Source: Devosia sp. Root635
GTDB lineage: Bacteria > Pseudomonadota > Alphaproteobacteria > Rhizobiales > Devosiaceae
Assembly (NCBI RefSeq): GCF_001427605.1
Contig: NZ_LMGZ01000012.1
Coordinates: forward strand, 187,071 to 251,070
Direction of reading: 5' to 3'
DNA: 64,000 nt
Below are positions 17,669 to 27,524 of the stretch, one piece after another. The position numbers and the translations under genes are program-made. The notes under the pieces are model-generated. The model saw nothing but the letters and a program-made list of their open reading frames with translations, ran no database searches and was not told where the DNA came from. Each line of letters begins with the position of its first letter. The first letter of the stretch is position 1.

Positions 17669-18048
17669 GCGCGCGTATAGGTCAGCGTCTGGCAGAAGAT
17701 GCCGCCGCGGCAACCCTGGATGTCGATCGTGTCGGGGCTGGTCATGGTCACCGTGGCCTCGGCACTGATGCCACCGGCTTCCAGCTCACCCTTCCACTGA
17801 TTGGGCGCTACCTGCTCGGCCTGCATCACCTGCTTGCCGACAAAGGCCAGGTTTTCCTCGGTGGCCGATCTTCCCTCGAGATTGGTCAGAACACCGCACA
17901 AGGCCGTGCCATCGCCGCAGAGCGAGAAATCGAACGAGGTGCCATAGCTGTCAACGAAAGTGCCGTCCGGCGTGGCGGTGGCGGCAAAGACAGGAATGGC
18001 AGTCGCGGCGCAGAGCGCGCCAATGGCAAGAATCTTCTGAATACGCAT
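17665..18048 (-). CDS. DUF2147 family exported protein
   Basis: 127-aa small secreted protein. The start at 18048 (MRIQKILAIG) has GGAGA upstream and gives a Sec signal peptide cleaved near VFAA (residue about 22). The mature part has TPDGTFVDSYGTSFDFSLCG and a C-terminal CRGGIFCQTLTYTR, a layout I associate with DUF2147; the two C-terminal cysteines could form a disulfide. Function unknown. It overlaps the convergent isomerase gene by 4 bp. Confidence 0.65.
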   Translation of the reverse strand: MRIQKILAIGALCAATAIPVFAATATPDGTFVDSYGTSFDFSLCGDGTALCGVLTNLEGRSATEENLAFVGKQVMQAEQVAPNQWKGELEAGGISAEATVTMTSPDTIDIQGCRGGIFCQTLTYTRA

Positions 18049-18156
18049 GGGTATCTCCACGCGACTACACCCGCCCCAGGCCGCCGCTATTTCATGATTG
18101 ATCAATGGCCAACGCAAACCGCTCGGAAGAGTTGCGCTGACCGCGTCAATCGTGAC

Positions 18157-19350
18157 TTAGCGCCGAAATGTGGCAGTAATTTCGATATGGGTGGATTGGG
18201 TGAACTGATCCACCGCCACGAGGTCGCTCATGGCATAGCCGCCGGCGATGAGAATGGCCGCGTCGCGGGCGAAGGTCCTGCTATCGCAGGCGACCATAAC
18301 CACGGTCCTGACCTTGGAAACGGCCAGTTCCCGGACCTGCGCCTCGGCCCCGGCTCGCGGCGGATCGAGCACCACCGCCTCATAGGGCAGCTCGAACCGG
18401 GTCAGGGGATCGCGAAACAGGTCGCGCGCCTTGGCCGTCATTTCCCGCAGCCCCTTGGTGAAGCGCCGCGCCTTGTCGAGCGCGGCAATGCTGGCCTTGT
18501 CACTGTCGGCGGCAAAGACCGGGCGCTGTTCGGCCAGCCGCAGGGCGAAGGGGCCGACGCCGCAGAACAGGTCGGCCACGGTCTTCGCCTTGCCCACGGC
18601 AGCAAGCACATAGTCCGCCAGGGCGTTTTCGGCCGCTTCCGTCGCCTGCAGGAAACTGCCGATCGGCAGTTCCACCCTGGCTTTGCCCATCGCCACAATC
18701 GGCGGCTGGGCCTGCAACACCATTTCGCCGTTCAGCGCCAGCCGCGCCAGCCGGAACCGGGCAACCAGCGGCGCGACGCGATCGACGCGGGCTTGCTTTC
18801 TCTCGGTGCGGATGGCGACATCGAGGCCAACAAGCGTAGCGGTAAAACTCACATCGGCCTCGCCCACCGCCTGCATCACCGCGCGGGCAATGTCCGGTGC
18901 CCTGGCCAAAGCCGGCGCCAGGATGGGGCAGGCGTCGAGATCATGCACTTCATGGCTGCGCAGCCGCATATAGCCGGCGCCTTCCTGTCGCGCATGGAGG
19001 GTTGCCCGCCGCCGCCCCGCCCCCGAAGCATCGATGAAGCGGGACACCTTGGCGTCGATCCCGGCAAATTGCAGCGGCGTTTCCACCAGGCCGATCTTGA
19101 AGGCCTCGTAGCTGGCCCGATCCATGTGCTGGAGCTGGCAGCCGCCACAGGCGCCGAAATGCGGGCAGAACGGCTCGATGCGATTGCGTGCCGGGGTCAC
19201 CACGCGCAGCAATGTGCCGCGATCGCCTTCGGCTTCGATTTCGACGGTCTCCCCCGGCAGCGCCAGGGGTACGAAGACCTTGCGGCCCTTGACCTCGGCG
19301 ACACCCTCGCCCTTGTGGCCGAGGCTGGAAATGGTGGCGGTTGTTGTCAT
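18157..19350 (-). CDS. Class I SAM-dependent RNA (uracil-5-)-methyltransferase, RumA/TrmA family
   Basis: 397-aa rRNA or tRNA m5U methyltransferase. An N-terminal TRAM-like domain is followed by a 4Fe-4S cluster set Cys62, Cys68, Cys71 (CPHFGACGGC) and Cys141 (DACPIL). The SAM site is DLFCGVGPFAL and the catalytic region near the C-terminus is VACDSRTFARD, whose Cys is the expected nucleophile. Start chosen at 19350 (MTTTATISSLG), where homology to TRAM begins. RlmC/RlmD-like; the exact target base cannot be read from sequence. Confidence 0.9.
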   Translation of the reverse strand: MTTTATISSLGHKGEGVAEVKGRKVFVPLALPGETVEIEAEGDRGTLLRVVTPARNRIEPFCPHFGACGGCQLQHMDRASYEAFKIGLVETPLQFAGIDAKVSRFIDASGAGRRRATLHARQEGAGYMRLRSHEVHDLDACPILAPALARAPDIARAVMQAVGEADVSFTATLVGLDVAIRTERKQARVDRVAPLVARFRLARLALNGEMVLQAQPPIVAMGKARVELPIGSFLQATEAAENALADYVLAAVGKAKTVADLFCGVGPFALRLAEQRPVFAADSDKASIAALDKARRFTKGLREMTAKARDLFRDPLTRFELPYEAVVLDPPRAGAEAQVRELAVSKVRTVVMVACDSRTFARDAAILIAGGYAMSDLVAVDQFTQSTHIEITATFRR

Positions 19351-19430
19351 GGATGTCCGGGGCCTGCTGGGGTTCGGTAGCTGCCACGGACGTTGGGAGC
19401 AAGCACCATCCATCCCACGCACCGCCCGGC

Positions 19431-19477
19431 TCCTCCCCCACCCTTGATCCCTCCCCGCAAGGGGGAGGGAGACGACT
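19431..19477. repeat. Family-D palindromic repeat, short copy
   Basis: CTCCCCCACCCTTGATCCCTCCCC followed by GCAAGGGGGAGGGAG, part of the family-D element, in the 141-bp gap between the RNA methyltransferase start and the upstream dehydrogenase stop. Confidence 0.6.
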
Positions 19478-19491
19478 GTGAAGCCGGCTGC

Positions 19492-22365
19492 TTACCGGCT
19501 CGCCCATTCCAGCAGGCTCGCCAGCCCCACGAAGGGTACCCCGGCATGCTCGCTCAATCCCGAGGCGCAGGTCGAGACCGTCGAAACCCCCAGCGTGCAT
19601 CCCTCCGGAATATCTGCTTTGGCGAACCGCGTTGCGTGCTTGTTCAACTCGGGGAAGAACAGGCCCTTGTCGCCGGCATAGCCGCAGCAGGTGACCGAGG
19701 AGAGTACCGCGACCTGGTGGGCGCAGGCGCGGGCGAGGGCTTCGGTCATCGGCTGTTCGGCGAGACGCTGGGCCGAGCAATTGTGATGCACGGCCACGAC
19801 GGGGAGCTTCTGGCTGATGGTGAGCCGGGGCAGGACGTGGCTCAGCAGGAATTGCGCGGAATCCAGCACCGGGGCATCGCCGGGGAATTCACGCAGATGC
19901 TTGGCACAGGTCGAAGCGTCGGTGACGACAGAGAGGCGGCCGGCATCGGAAAGGGCCGAGAGTTCACGCTTGAGGTCGCCGCCCACAGCGGCGGCCTGTT
20001 CGGGAAAACCCTTGGACTGGAAGGGCTGGCCGCAGCATTGGCCGTTGAGGTGGTCGGGCACGATGACGTCGAAACCGGCCCGCTCCAGCAAAGCCAGCAT
20101 GGCATCGGGTACGGCAAGCAGGTTGTACGCGCTTTTCGGCGCGCCGAACATGCGGGTGGCGCAAGAGGGGAAATAGACGATGGATGGGCGCCCGGTCTGG
20201 CTATTTTTAGCGCTGGGTGCGCCCGGACCGTGGCGCAGGGTGCGGGAGACACGCGGCACGCGGGTACCGGTCAACCGCCGCGCCGTATCGGAAATGGCTT
20301 CCACCGCCGGGGCGGGGATGATGGTCCGGGCTGCATCGGCCAGGGCGACGCCGCCGCGCATCATGGTTTCCACCGCGCCGCGATGATCGGCGGCAAAGCC
20401 GGCCACGGAACGGGCCGTGGCGCCCCGCCTCTGCCCGCGCTGGCCTGTTATCATCGTGCCGGTCTCAATGCCGACCGGGCAACGGAGCGAGCAGAGATTG
20501 CAGGCGGCGCAGGTATCGAGCCCGGCATATTGGAAGTCATCGTCGAGGCGCTTGAGGCGATCAGGGTCTTCGCCGCTGGCGCGCAGGCGTTCGCGCTCGC
20601 GGGTGACGGCGATGCGCTGGCGCGGCGACAGGGTCATCTGGTGGCTGGGGCAGGCCGGTTCGCAGAAACCGCATTCGATGCAGAGATCGACCAGTTCGTC
20701 GGCCAACGGCATGAGTTTCAGATGCTTGATATGCACCTTGTCATCCGGGTTGAGCAGCACGCCCGGATTGAGCAGCCCCTCGGGATCGAAGAGGTGTTTT
20801 ATGCGGTGCATCAGCGCATAGGCCTTGGACCCCCATTCGGCCTCGACAAAGGGGGCGATGGCGCGGCCGGTGCCGTGCTCGGCCTTGAGCGAGCCGCCAT
20901 ATTGCACCGAGACGAGGTCGCTCAGGGCCTTGGAGAAGGCGTCGAACTTTTCGGCCGAGCCGGGCTTGGAAAAGTCGTCGCCCATCTGGAAATGCAGGTT
21001 CCCCGCCAAAGCGTGGCCGAAGATCACCGCATCCTCATAGCCGTGTGCGTCAAGCATGGCGCGCAGGTCGACGACGAAATCGGCCAGCCGCTCGATGGGC
21101 GCGGCGACGTCCTCGGTCAGCATGATGCTGCCCTTGGGGCGGGCGGCGCCGGCCGAGGCGAAGAAGCCCTTGCGGATATCCCAGAGCGCATGGCTACGGG
21201 CTTCGTCGCTGGAAAAATCGACCTGGGTGGCGCCGTGGCGCGTCAGCAACTCCACCGCTTTGGCAACTTCCACCTCGAGCGCCGCTGCATCGGGCGCGGT
21301 GACGTCGATCAGCACGGCCGGAGAATTTTCGGTGAGCCAGGGCAATAGCGACGCCATCGGCCCCAGATGCTCCACCGTGGCCAGCGCGCGGCGCTCGATA
21401 TATTCGGCCGCCGTGACGCCTGTCGTCACCTGCACGCCGCCATTGGCCATTTCGATGATCGCCCGCCCCGCCGATTGCGGATCGGGGAACGGTACCAGGG
21501 CCGTCGATTTGAACGGATGCTCGGGCACGGTGTTATAGGTCACCTCGGAAACGAAGCCGAGCGTGCCTTCCGAACCCACCATCAGGTGGATGAGGATATC
21601 GAGCGGGTCGTGATAATCGACCAAGGCATTGAGCGAATAGCCGACAGTGTTCTTGATGCGGTATTTGTGCCGGATCAGCGCCACCAGCTCGGCATCGCCC
21701 ATGACGTCGTGGTGCAGCCGATGCAGGCCCTCCAGCATCGCCGCATGGCTGATGCGGAACGCGTCACGGCTGGCCGCATCGCCCGAATCGAGCATGGTGC
21801 CATCGGTCAGCACGATGCGCAGCCGCGCCATGGTGTGGTAGGTATTCTGCGCCACGCCGCAGCACATGCCGGACGAGTTGTTGTTGACCACGCCGCCGAT
21901 CTTGCAGGTGGCCTGGCTCGCCGGGTCCGGCCCGATCTTGCGGTCGAAGGGCTTCAATGCCCGGTTGGCATTGGCGACGATGATGGCGGGGCCCAGCGTG
22001 ATCTGTTCGGCGCCGGGATGGATGTCGAGCTTGCGCCAGCCATCGCCCAGCACCGCCAGCACGCCATCGGTCACGGCCTGGCCGGACAACGAGGTTCCCG
22101 CCGCCCGGAAAGTGATGGGCAGGGCCTCGGCCCGCGCCGCCGCCATCACCGCGCGTACCTCGTCCTCGGAATTGATGAAGACCACTACCGCCGGGATCAG
22201 CCGGTAGGAGCTGGCATCGCCGCTCCAGGCATAGGTCATCAATGGATCGGTGTGGATGGCGCCGCGCACCCGACCCTTGAGGCGGGCGGCGACGCGCTCC
22301 CCGGCGGCCTGGCGATCGGGCGCGGAGGGCTGGACGGAATCGGGGATGATGGTGGCTTGCTGCAT
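19492..22365 (-). CDS. Fused FAD-linked / 4Fe-4S D-2-hydroxyacid dehydrogenase (Dld-II / YdiJ type)
   Basis: 957-aa membrane-associated dehydrogenase expected to oxidise D-lactate or another D-2-hydroxyacid and pass electrons to the quinone pool. In order: FAD-binding (PCMH) domain at about 45-220 with FRAAGTSLSGQAVTDG; FAD-oxidase C-terminal domain; two ferredoxin clusters CIECGFCEPACP and CAACNLCSLRCP at about 600-670; and a CCG-type domain with CCGQPF and CCGYAGDKG. I prefer the ATG at 22365 (MQQATIIPDS) over the TTG at 22371. It lies 90 bp downstream of the PadR gene on the same strand, and a 28-bp palindrome touches its start. Confidence 0.9.
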   Translation of the reverse strand: MQQATIIPDSVQPSAPDRQAAGERVAARLKGRVRGAIHTDPLMTYAWSGDASSYRLIPAVVVFINSEDEVRAVMAAARAEALPITFRAAGTSLSGQAVTDGVLAVLGDGWRKLDIHPGAEQITLGPAIIVANANRALKPFDRKIGPDPASQATCKIGGVVNNNSSGMCCGVAQNTYHTMARLRIVLTDGTMLDSGDAASRDAFRISHAAMLEGLHRLHHDVMGDAELVALIRHKYRIKNTVGYSLNALVDYHDPLDILIHLMVGSEGTLGFVSEVTYNTVPEHPFKSTALVPFPDPQSAGRAIIEMANGGVQVTTGVTAAEYIERRALATVEHLGPMASLLPWLTENSPAVLIDVTAPDAAALEVEVAKAVELLTRHGATQVDFSSDEARSHALWDIRKGFFASAGAARPKGSIMLTEDVAAPIERLADFVVDLRAMLDAHGYEDAVIFGHALAGNLHFQMGDDFSKPGSAEKFDAFSKALSDLVSVQYGGSLKAEHGTGRAIAPFVEAEWGSKAYALMHRIKHLFDPEGLLNPGVLLNPDDKVHIKHLKLMPLADELVDLCIECGFCEPACPSHQMTLSPRQRIAVTRERERLRASGEDPDRLKRLDDDFQYAGLDTCAACNLCSLRCPVGIETGTMITGQRGQRRGATARSVAGFAADHRGAVETMMRGGVALADAARTIIPAPAVEAISDTARRLTGTRVPRVSRTLRHGPGAPSAKNSQTGRPSIVYFPSCATRMFGAPKSAYNLLAVPDAMLALLERAGFDVIVPDHLNGQCCGQPFQSKGFPEQAAAVGGDLKRELSALSDAGRLSVVTDASTCAKHLREFPGDAPVLDSAQFLLSHVLPRLTISQKLPVVAVHHNCSAQRLAEQPMTEALARACAHQVAVLSSVTCCGYAGDKGLFFPELNKHATRFAKADIPEGCTLGVSTVSTCASGLSEHAGVPFVGLASLLEWASR

Positions 22366-22366
22366 G

Positions 22367-22394
22367 GCCAAGCACTAACATGTTAGTGCTTGGC
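22367..22394. promoter_or_regulatory. Perfect 28-bp palindrome abutting the dehydrogenase start codon
   Basis: A 14-bp arm GCCAAGCACTAACA is followed immediately by its exact reverse complement, with no loop. It ends one base before the ATG (22365 reading leftward). Lack of a loop and of a T-run argues against a terminator; the size fits a dimeric repressor such as a GntR or TetR family protein. Alternatively a very stable hairpin could occlude the start codon. Confidence 0.65.
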
Positions 22395-22455
22395 TGCGAA
22401 GAGCCTTGTCAGCGATAATGCGGAAAAGAAGGCGGCGGCCCGCCGCCTCCAGGGT

Positions 22456-23190
22456 TCAGATATCGACGTCGTCGTCGCCCAGTGCTTCAATTTCGGTAGC
22501 GGCGCGCTTGAGGATATCCGCAGCGTGGCGCTGCTGATCTTCATTGCCCTTGCGCGCCTTCTTGATGGCGGCCTTGAGCGCGCGGCGGGCGTCGTTGAGC
22601 TCGGGCACCACGTCGCGGAGGTCGCGGTCCGCATCATCGGGGCGCGGAGCCCAGCCGGGACCGTGGCCGCGATGGGGCGGGCGGTTGCCGAAATCGGGGC
22701 CGTCCTCGCGGCCGAACGGCCAGTCGGCCTTGGCGAATTCGCGGAAGCGGTTCATCTGCTCACCCGCCTTGGCGAGGAAAGCCAAGGTCGATTCGATGGA
22801 CTCCCGGTTATCGGCCAGATGGCTCCGGCCCTCGTCGGTGATGGTATAGAGCTTCTTGTTGCCATCGGCCTCCGAAGTCACGAAACCGGCCTCTTCGAGG
22901 AAGGTCAGCGCCGGATAGACGATGCCGGGGCTGGGCGTATAGAAGCCGGCCGATTTTTCCTCGACCGCCTTGATCAGGTCATAGCCGTGGCGCGGCTGCT
23001 GCTCGATCAGGTAGAGCGCGACCAGCCGCAGGTCGCCCGAGGCCAGCATGCGCCCGACACGCAGATTGCCGGCCATATTGCCCCAGCCTTCGCCGCTTTC
23101 GACGCCCGCGGCAAAGCGCCCCCAGCCGCGACGCGCCATGGCTTCCATGCGGCGCCAGTTGGGTTCGCCATTTCTCCAATATCCACTCAT
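22456..23190 (-). CDS. PadR family transcriptional regulator
   Basis: 244-aa regulator. The PadR winged helix spans about residues 52-125 (LRLVALYLIEQQPRHGYDLI, then GIVYPALTFLEEAGFV and KKLYTITDEGR), followed by a helical dimerisation tail with charged, low-complexity sequence. The first 50 residues are Trp/Gly/Arg-rich and unusual. The ATG at 23190 has a GGAG site. Tandem GATATATCTTACG repeats upstream suggest autoregulation. It precedes the dehydrogenase gene on the same strand. Confidence 0.88.
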   Translation of the reverse strand: MSGYWRNGEPNWRRMEAMARRGWGRFAAGVESGEGWGNMAGNLRVGRMLASGDLRLVALYLIEQQPRHGYDLIKAVEEKSAGFYTPSPGIVYPALTFLEEAGFVTSEADGNKKLYTITDEGRSHLADNRESIESTLAFLAKAGEQMNRFREFAKADWPFGREDGPDFGNRPPHRGHGPGWAPRPDDADRDLRDVVPELNDARRALKAAIKKARKGNEDQQRHAADILKRAATEIEALGDDDVDI

Positions 23191-23201
23191 GATGGGTCTC
23201 C

Positions 23202-23270
23202 GATATATCTTACGTTACATTGGTGTGGCATATCGGTGCCGCTTGTGGCGGTTTCAAGATATATCTTACG
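23202..23270. promoter_or_regulatory. Tandem GATATATCTTACG repeats upstream of padR
   Basis: The 13-mer GATATATCTTACG occurs at 23202-23214 and again at 23258-23270, 56 bp apart. The second is part of the 12-bp palindrome AAGATATATCTT (23256-23267). They occupy the promoter position of the PadR gene, so autoregulatory binding is likely. Inference only. Confidence 0.5.
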
Positions 23271-23298
23271 ATTGTTTTGTCTGCGTCCGACGGGCAAC

Positions 23299-23328
23299 AA
23301 AAATCCCGCCCGGCTGTGCCGAACGGGA
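23299..23328 (-). terminator. Rho-independent terminator after the NDUFA9-like gene
   Basis: Read on the minus strand, a TCCCG...CGGGA stem (23328-23304) containing CGGC/GCCG pairs is followed by TTTTT (23303-23299). It lies 25 bp beyond the stop of the NDUFA9-like gene. Confidence 0.75.
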
Positions 23329-23352
23329 CAATATTGCGACGCTGTTGAAACC

Positions 23353-24342
23353 CTAGAGGATCGGCGCGGGAGCGTTGTCCCGGTCGAACTGGCCGTGCTT
23401 GCGATAGCGATACATATAGGTGGGCAGGATGGCGTCCATCGCCGTCGGCGTGATGCCGAAGGCGGCAAAAGTCCGCTTGTCCTTGATCGCCGCGTCGGAG
23501 ACGACATTATCGACGCCGAGCAGCTCGACCTGGTCGCCGGTCAGCAAGGGCGGAAATGGCAGGATGGCGAAAGGCAGCGCCAGCAGCTTGGCCAGACCGG
23601 CCGGCAGTGGCAGCGTGGGGCGGTTGCGGGCGGCTTCGCGCTGCACGCGGGCGAGCAGCGCCTTGTGGGTCTCGACCTGCGGCCCGCCCAGCTCATAGAT
23701 GCGCCCGGTCTTGACCCGGCTTTCGGCGGCCCGGACAAAGGCCTCGGCCACGTCGCCGACATAAGCGGGCTGGAAGCGGCTATCGCCCGATATCAGCGGC
23801 AGCACCGGCAGCAGGCGCGCCAGCGCGCCCATCAGGTTGAAGAAGCCATCGTCCTGCCCGAACAGGATGGAGGGGCGCATGATGACGGCATTGGGAAAAG
23901 CCTTGAGCACGGCGGCTTCGCCGGCCAGCTTGCTGGCGGCATAGGCGCTGACACCGGCGGCCAGGTCGGCCCCCAGCGCCGACATATGCACCAGTGTCGA
24001 GACGCCGGCGGCCCTGGCGGCCTCGGCCACATGGGCCGCGCCATCGACATGCACCGCCTCAAAGGTCTGCGCGCCGCGCGAAAAGCCGACGCCGGCCAGG
24101 TTGATGACGATATCGACGCCTTCAACGGCGCGGCGGACCGAGGCGGCATTGCGCACATTGGCCTGGATCGGCTGGATTTGCCCGACGCTGCCGAACATCT
24201 TGGTATGCCCGGCAAGGTCGGGCCGGCGCACGGCGACGCGAATGCGATGGCCGTTCCTGGCCAGCAATTGCACGATCTGGGTGCCGACAAAGCCCGAACC
24301 GCCGAAAATGGTGACGAGTTTGGGTTCGATTCTGTCCATCAT
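23353..24342 (-). CDS. NDUFA9-like NAD(P)-dependent epimerase/dehydratase family protein
   Basis: 329-aa atypical short-chain dehydrogenase. The dinucleotide-binding motif TIFGGSGFVGTQIV is at the N-terminus and the SAYAASKLAGE segment sits where the catalytic YxxxK is expected (Y-AASK, so Tyr and Lys are present). The protein resembles the complex I NDUFA9 subunit family of alphaproteobacteria, thought to support respiratory complex I. The start is one of two adjacent ATGs (24342 or 24339) after CCGGAG. Confidence 0.85.
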   Translation of the reverse strand: MMDRIEPKLVTIFGGSGFVGTQIVQLLARNGHRIRVAVRRPDLAGHTKMFGSVGQIQPIQANVRNAASVRRAVEGVDIVINLAGVGFSRGAQTFEAVHVDGAAHVAEAARAAGVSTLVHMSALGADLAAGVSAYAASKLAGEAAVLKAFPNAVIMRPSILFGQDDGFFNLMGALARLLPVLPLISGDSRFQPAYVGDVAEAFVRAAESRVKTGRIYELGGPQVETHKALLARVQREAARNRPTLPLPAGLAKLLALPFAILPFPPLLTGDQVELLGVDNVVSDAAIKDKRTFAAFGITPTAMDAILPTYMYRYRKHGQFDRDNAPAPIL

Positions 24343-24483
24343 GGGCTCCGGCAACAGGCGTCGTTCGTTTCCGCTTCTATCCCAAGGCCGCCGCCGCTGT
24401 CGAGGGCCGGCCGCGGGAATCGGCTTGACACACGCCAGCAAAAGTTCTTGTTTCGTTCCAGTCAATCAAAAGGAGGGCGATCC

Positions 24484-24846
24484 ATGCCTGAAAGCAAGAC
24501 CTATCACGGCCAATGCCATTGCGGCGCGGTGCAATATGATGTGACCACCGATCTCGGCTCGATGGGCGACTGCAACTGTTCACGCTGCCGACGCCTGGGC
24601 TGGGTGCTGCAATCGGCACCGGCCAGCCAGTTCACGCTCACCAGCGGCGCGGACAACCTCACGACCTATCAGTTCAACACCGAAAATATCGACCATCTGT
24701 TCTGCAAGACCTGCGGCGTGGAATCCTTCGCGCGCGGCCATGATGGCAAGGGCGCCGAGACGGTGATGGTCAATGTCAACTGCCTCGAGCCGCCGGTGGC
24801 GGTGGACCGCAACGCCATCAAGCACTGGGACGGCGCAAACTGGTGA
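24484..24846 (+). CDS. GFA (glutathione-dependent formaldehyde-activating) family protein
   Basis: 120-aa protein with the zinc-binding cysteine set of the GFA fold: CHCG near residue 11, CNCSRC near 32 and CKTCG near 75. The ATG at 24484 has a perfect AGGAGGG site. Enzymatic role of small GFA proteins is usually unproven; glutathione adduct chemistry is a family guess. It stands alone before the tRNA gene. Confidence 0.85.
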   Translation: MPESKTYHGQCHCGAVQYDVTTDLGSMGDCNCSRCRRLGWVLQSAPASQFTLTSGADNLTTYQFNTENIDHLFCKTCGVESFARGHDGKGAETVMVNVNCLEPPVAVDRNAIKHWDGANW

Positions 24847-24903
24847 GACCGGCAACAAACCCGGTTGACATCGCCCGGCGCTCACCCTAGTTACACCGCG
24901 CTT

Positions 24904-24988
24904 GCCCAGATGGCGGAATTGGTAGACGCGCACGGTTCAGGTCCGTGTACCGCAAGGTGTGGAGGTTCGAGTCCTCTTCTGGGCACCA
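24904..24988 (+). tRNA. tRNA-Leu (anticodon CAG)
   Basis: 85-nt tRNA with encoded CCA. Acceptor GCCCAGA (24904-24910) pairs with TCTGGGC; the anticodon loop is TTCAGGT between CACGG and CCGTG, giving CAG; a long class II variable arm TACCGCAAGGTGT; T arm GGAGG-TTCGAGT-CCTCT. It reads CUG codons. All arms pair well. Confidence 0.97.
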
Positions 24989-24999
24989 AGTTTTGGGAC

Positions 25000-25036
25000 C
25001 CCGGTCACGACAGATGTTGTGGCCGGGTTTTGGTTT
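25000..25036 (+). terminator. Terminator downstream of tRNA-Leu
   Basis: The arm CCCGGTCACGACA pairs with TGTTGTGGCCGGG using two G-U pairs, followed by TTTTGGTTTTT. It begins 11 bp after the tRNA. Confidence 0.75.
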
Positions 25037-25073
25037 TTGGTCTTGCTGGCGGCCCCGCGTTTCCCCAACCAGA

Positions 25074-25199
25074 TGTCATCCCATCCTTGAGCCGGGATCC
25101 ATCCTGAGATCCGCACCACAACCGCAAGGTGGATCACGTTTTCCATCGAGCACGCTCACCCATCTCAGGATGGGTCCCCGCTTTCGCGGAGATGACTGT
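25074..25199. repeat. Family-B palindromic repeat, copy 2
   Basis: Element beginning TGTCATCCCATCCTTGAGCC and ending with GGATGGGTCCCCGCTTTCGC and GATGAC, partly diverged from copy 1 at 15524 but with the same CCGCAAGGTGGA centre. The 396-bp stretch from the tRNA to metK otherwise holds the terminator and a short metK leader with a small GTGT/ACAC hairpin near 25320. Confidence 0.65.
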
Positions 25200-25384
25200 G
25201 GTTGGGGGAAGCCGTGGCATTCCCTTCCCACCGGCGAGCACGCGCACCAAACCATGCTTCAAAACGGTGCGTGAAGGCATAAAGCTTTCTTTATATCCCG
25301 CTTGACCGCGGCGGCTCGGAGTGTCACAAACACCCCGGAATGGCTCATTTTGAGCGTTTTTTGACAGATTCAGGGGATTTTCGG

Positions 25385-26641
<1,257 letters not shown>

Positions 26642-26667
26642 GCGTAAGGCTGTTCCCACCCACAATC

Positions 26668-26748
26668 GCCTCCCCCGGACTTGATCCGGGGGTCTTTCGT
26701 CGCGTGTGCCGTGCTGATAGTGACCCGCGGATCAAGTCCGCGGGAGGC
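26668..26748. repeat. Family-C palindromic repeat, copy 1
   Basis: 81-bp inverted repeat: GCCTCCCCCGGACTTGATCC at one end and GATCAAGTCCGCGGGAGGC at the other. It separates metK from trmB. Other copies: 35381, 46877 and 61099. Confidence 0.75.
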
Positions 26749-26807
26749 GCCGGTGGGGATTGGCTATCGTGCCCCATTATCCGACGCGTTTATCGAGCGC
26801 TGCAGCC

Positions 26808-27518
26808 ATGACCAAGCCAGACCATCAACTCCCCAAGACCCGTTCGGGGGAGCCGCGCGCCTTTTTCGGGCGGCGGTCGGGCAAGAAACTGCATGGCGGG
26901 CAGCAGGCGGTGTTCGACGCCACCCTGCCCGCGCTGGAAATCGAGCTGACTGGCAAGCTCGATCCGCGCGATCTGTTTCCCGATGCGGAACGCATCATCA
27001 TCGAGATCGGCTATGGCGGCGGCGAGCACCTGGCGCTGGAGGCCGGGCGGCATCCCGACACCGGCTATATCGGCTGCGAGGTGTTTACCGGCGGCATCGG
27101 CAAGATGGTACAGACCATCGCCGCGGAGGGCCTGAGCAATATCCGCCTCTTTACCGACGATGCGCTCAAGCTGCTGCTGGAGCTGCCCGATGCCTCGGTG
27201 GATGAAATCTATCTGCTCTATCCCGACCCCTGGCCCAAGACGCGCCATCACAAGCGGCGGTTTGTCTCACCGACCACACTAGGCGAGCTGGCGCGGGTAA
27301 TCCGGCCGGGCGGGCAGTTCCACTTTGCCAGCGATATCGAGGATTATGCCGATTGGACCCTGGCCCATATCGTGCGGGCACCGAGCTTCCGGTTTGCGCC
27401 GGAAAAGCCGGGCGATTGGCACCAGCCCTATCCCGGCTGGCAGGCGACGCGCTATGAGCAGAAAGCGCGCCGTGAAGGGCGCCTAGTGAGCTTTTATTTC
27501 AGCTTCACACGGGTTTAG
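26808..27518 (+). CDS. trmB: tRNA (guanine(46)-N7)-methyltransferase
   Basis: 236-aa SAM-dependent methyltransferase modifying G46 in tRNA variable loops. The SAM motif IIEIGYGGGEHLALEA is near residue 65 and the TrmB signature YPDPWPKTRHHKRRF near 140. The start at 26808 (MTKPDHQLPKT) fits family length. metK-trmB adjacency is usual in Hyphomicrobiales. Confidence 0.94.
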   Translation: MTKPDHQLPKTRSGEPRAFFGRRSGKKLHGGQQAVFDATLPALEIELTGKLDPRDLFPDAERIIIEIGYGGGEHLALEAGRHPDTGYIGCEVFTGGIGKMVQTIAAEGLSNIRLFTDDALKLLLELPDASVDEIYLLYPDPWPKTRHHKRRFVSPTTLGELARVIRPGGQFHFASDIEDYADWTLAHIVRAPSFRFAPEKPGDWHQPYPGWQATRYEQKARREGRLVSFYFSFTRV

Positions 27519-27524
27519 TCACCC

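Noticed and set aside
22367..22394. Reading the 28-bp palindrome as a padR terminator
   Set aside because: There is no loop and no T-run on the minus strand after it, and it touches the next gene's start.
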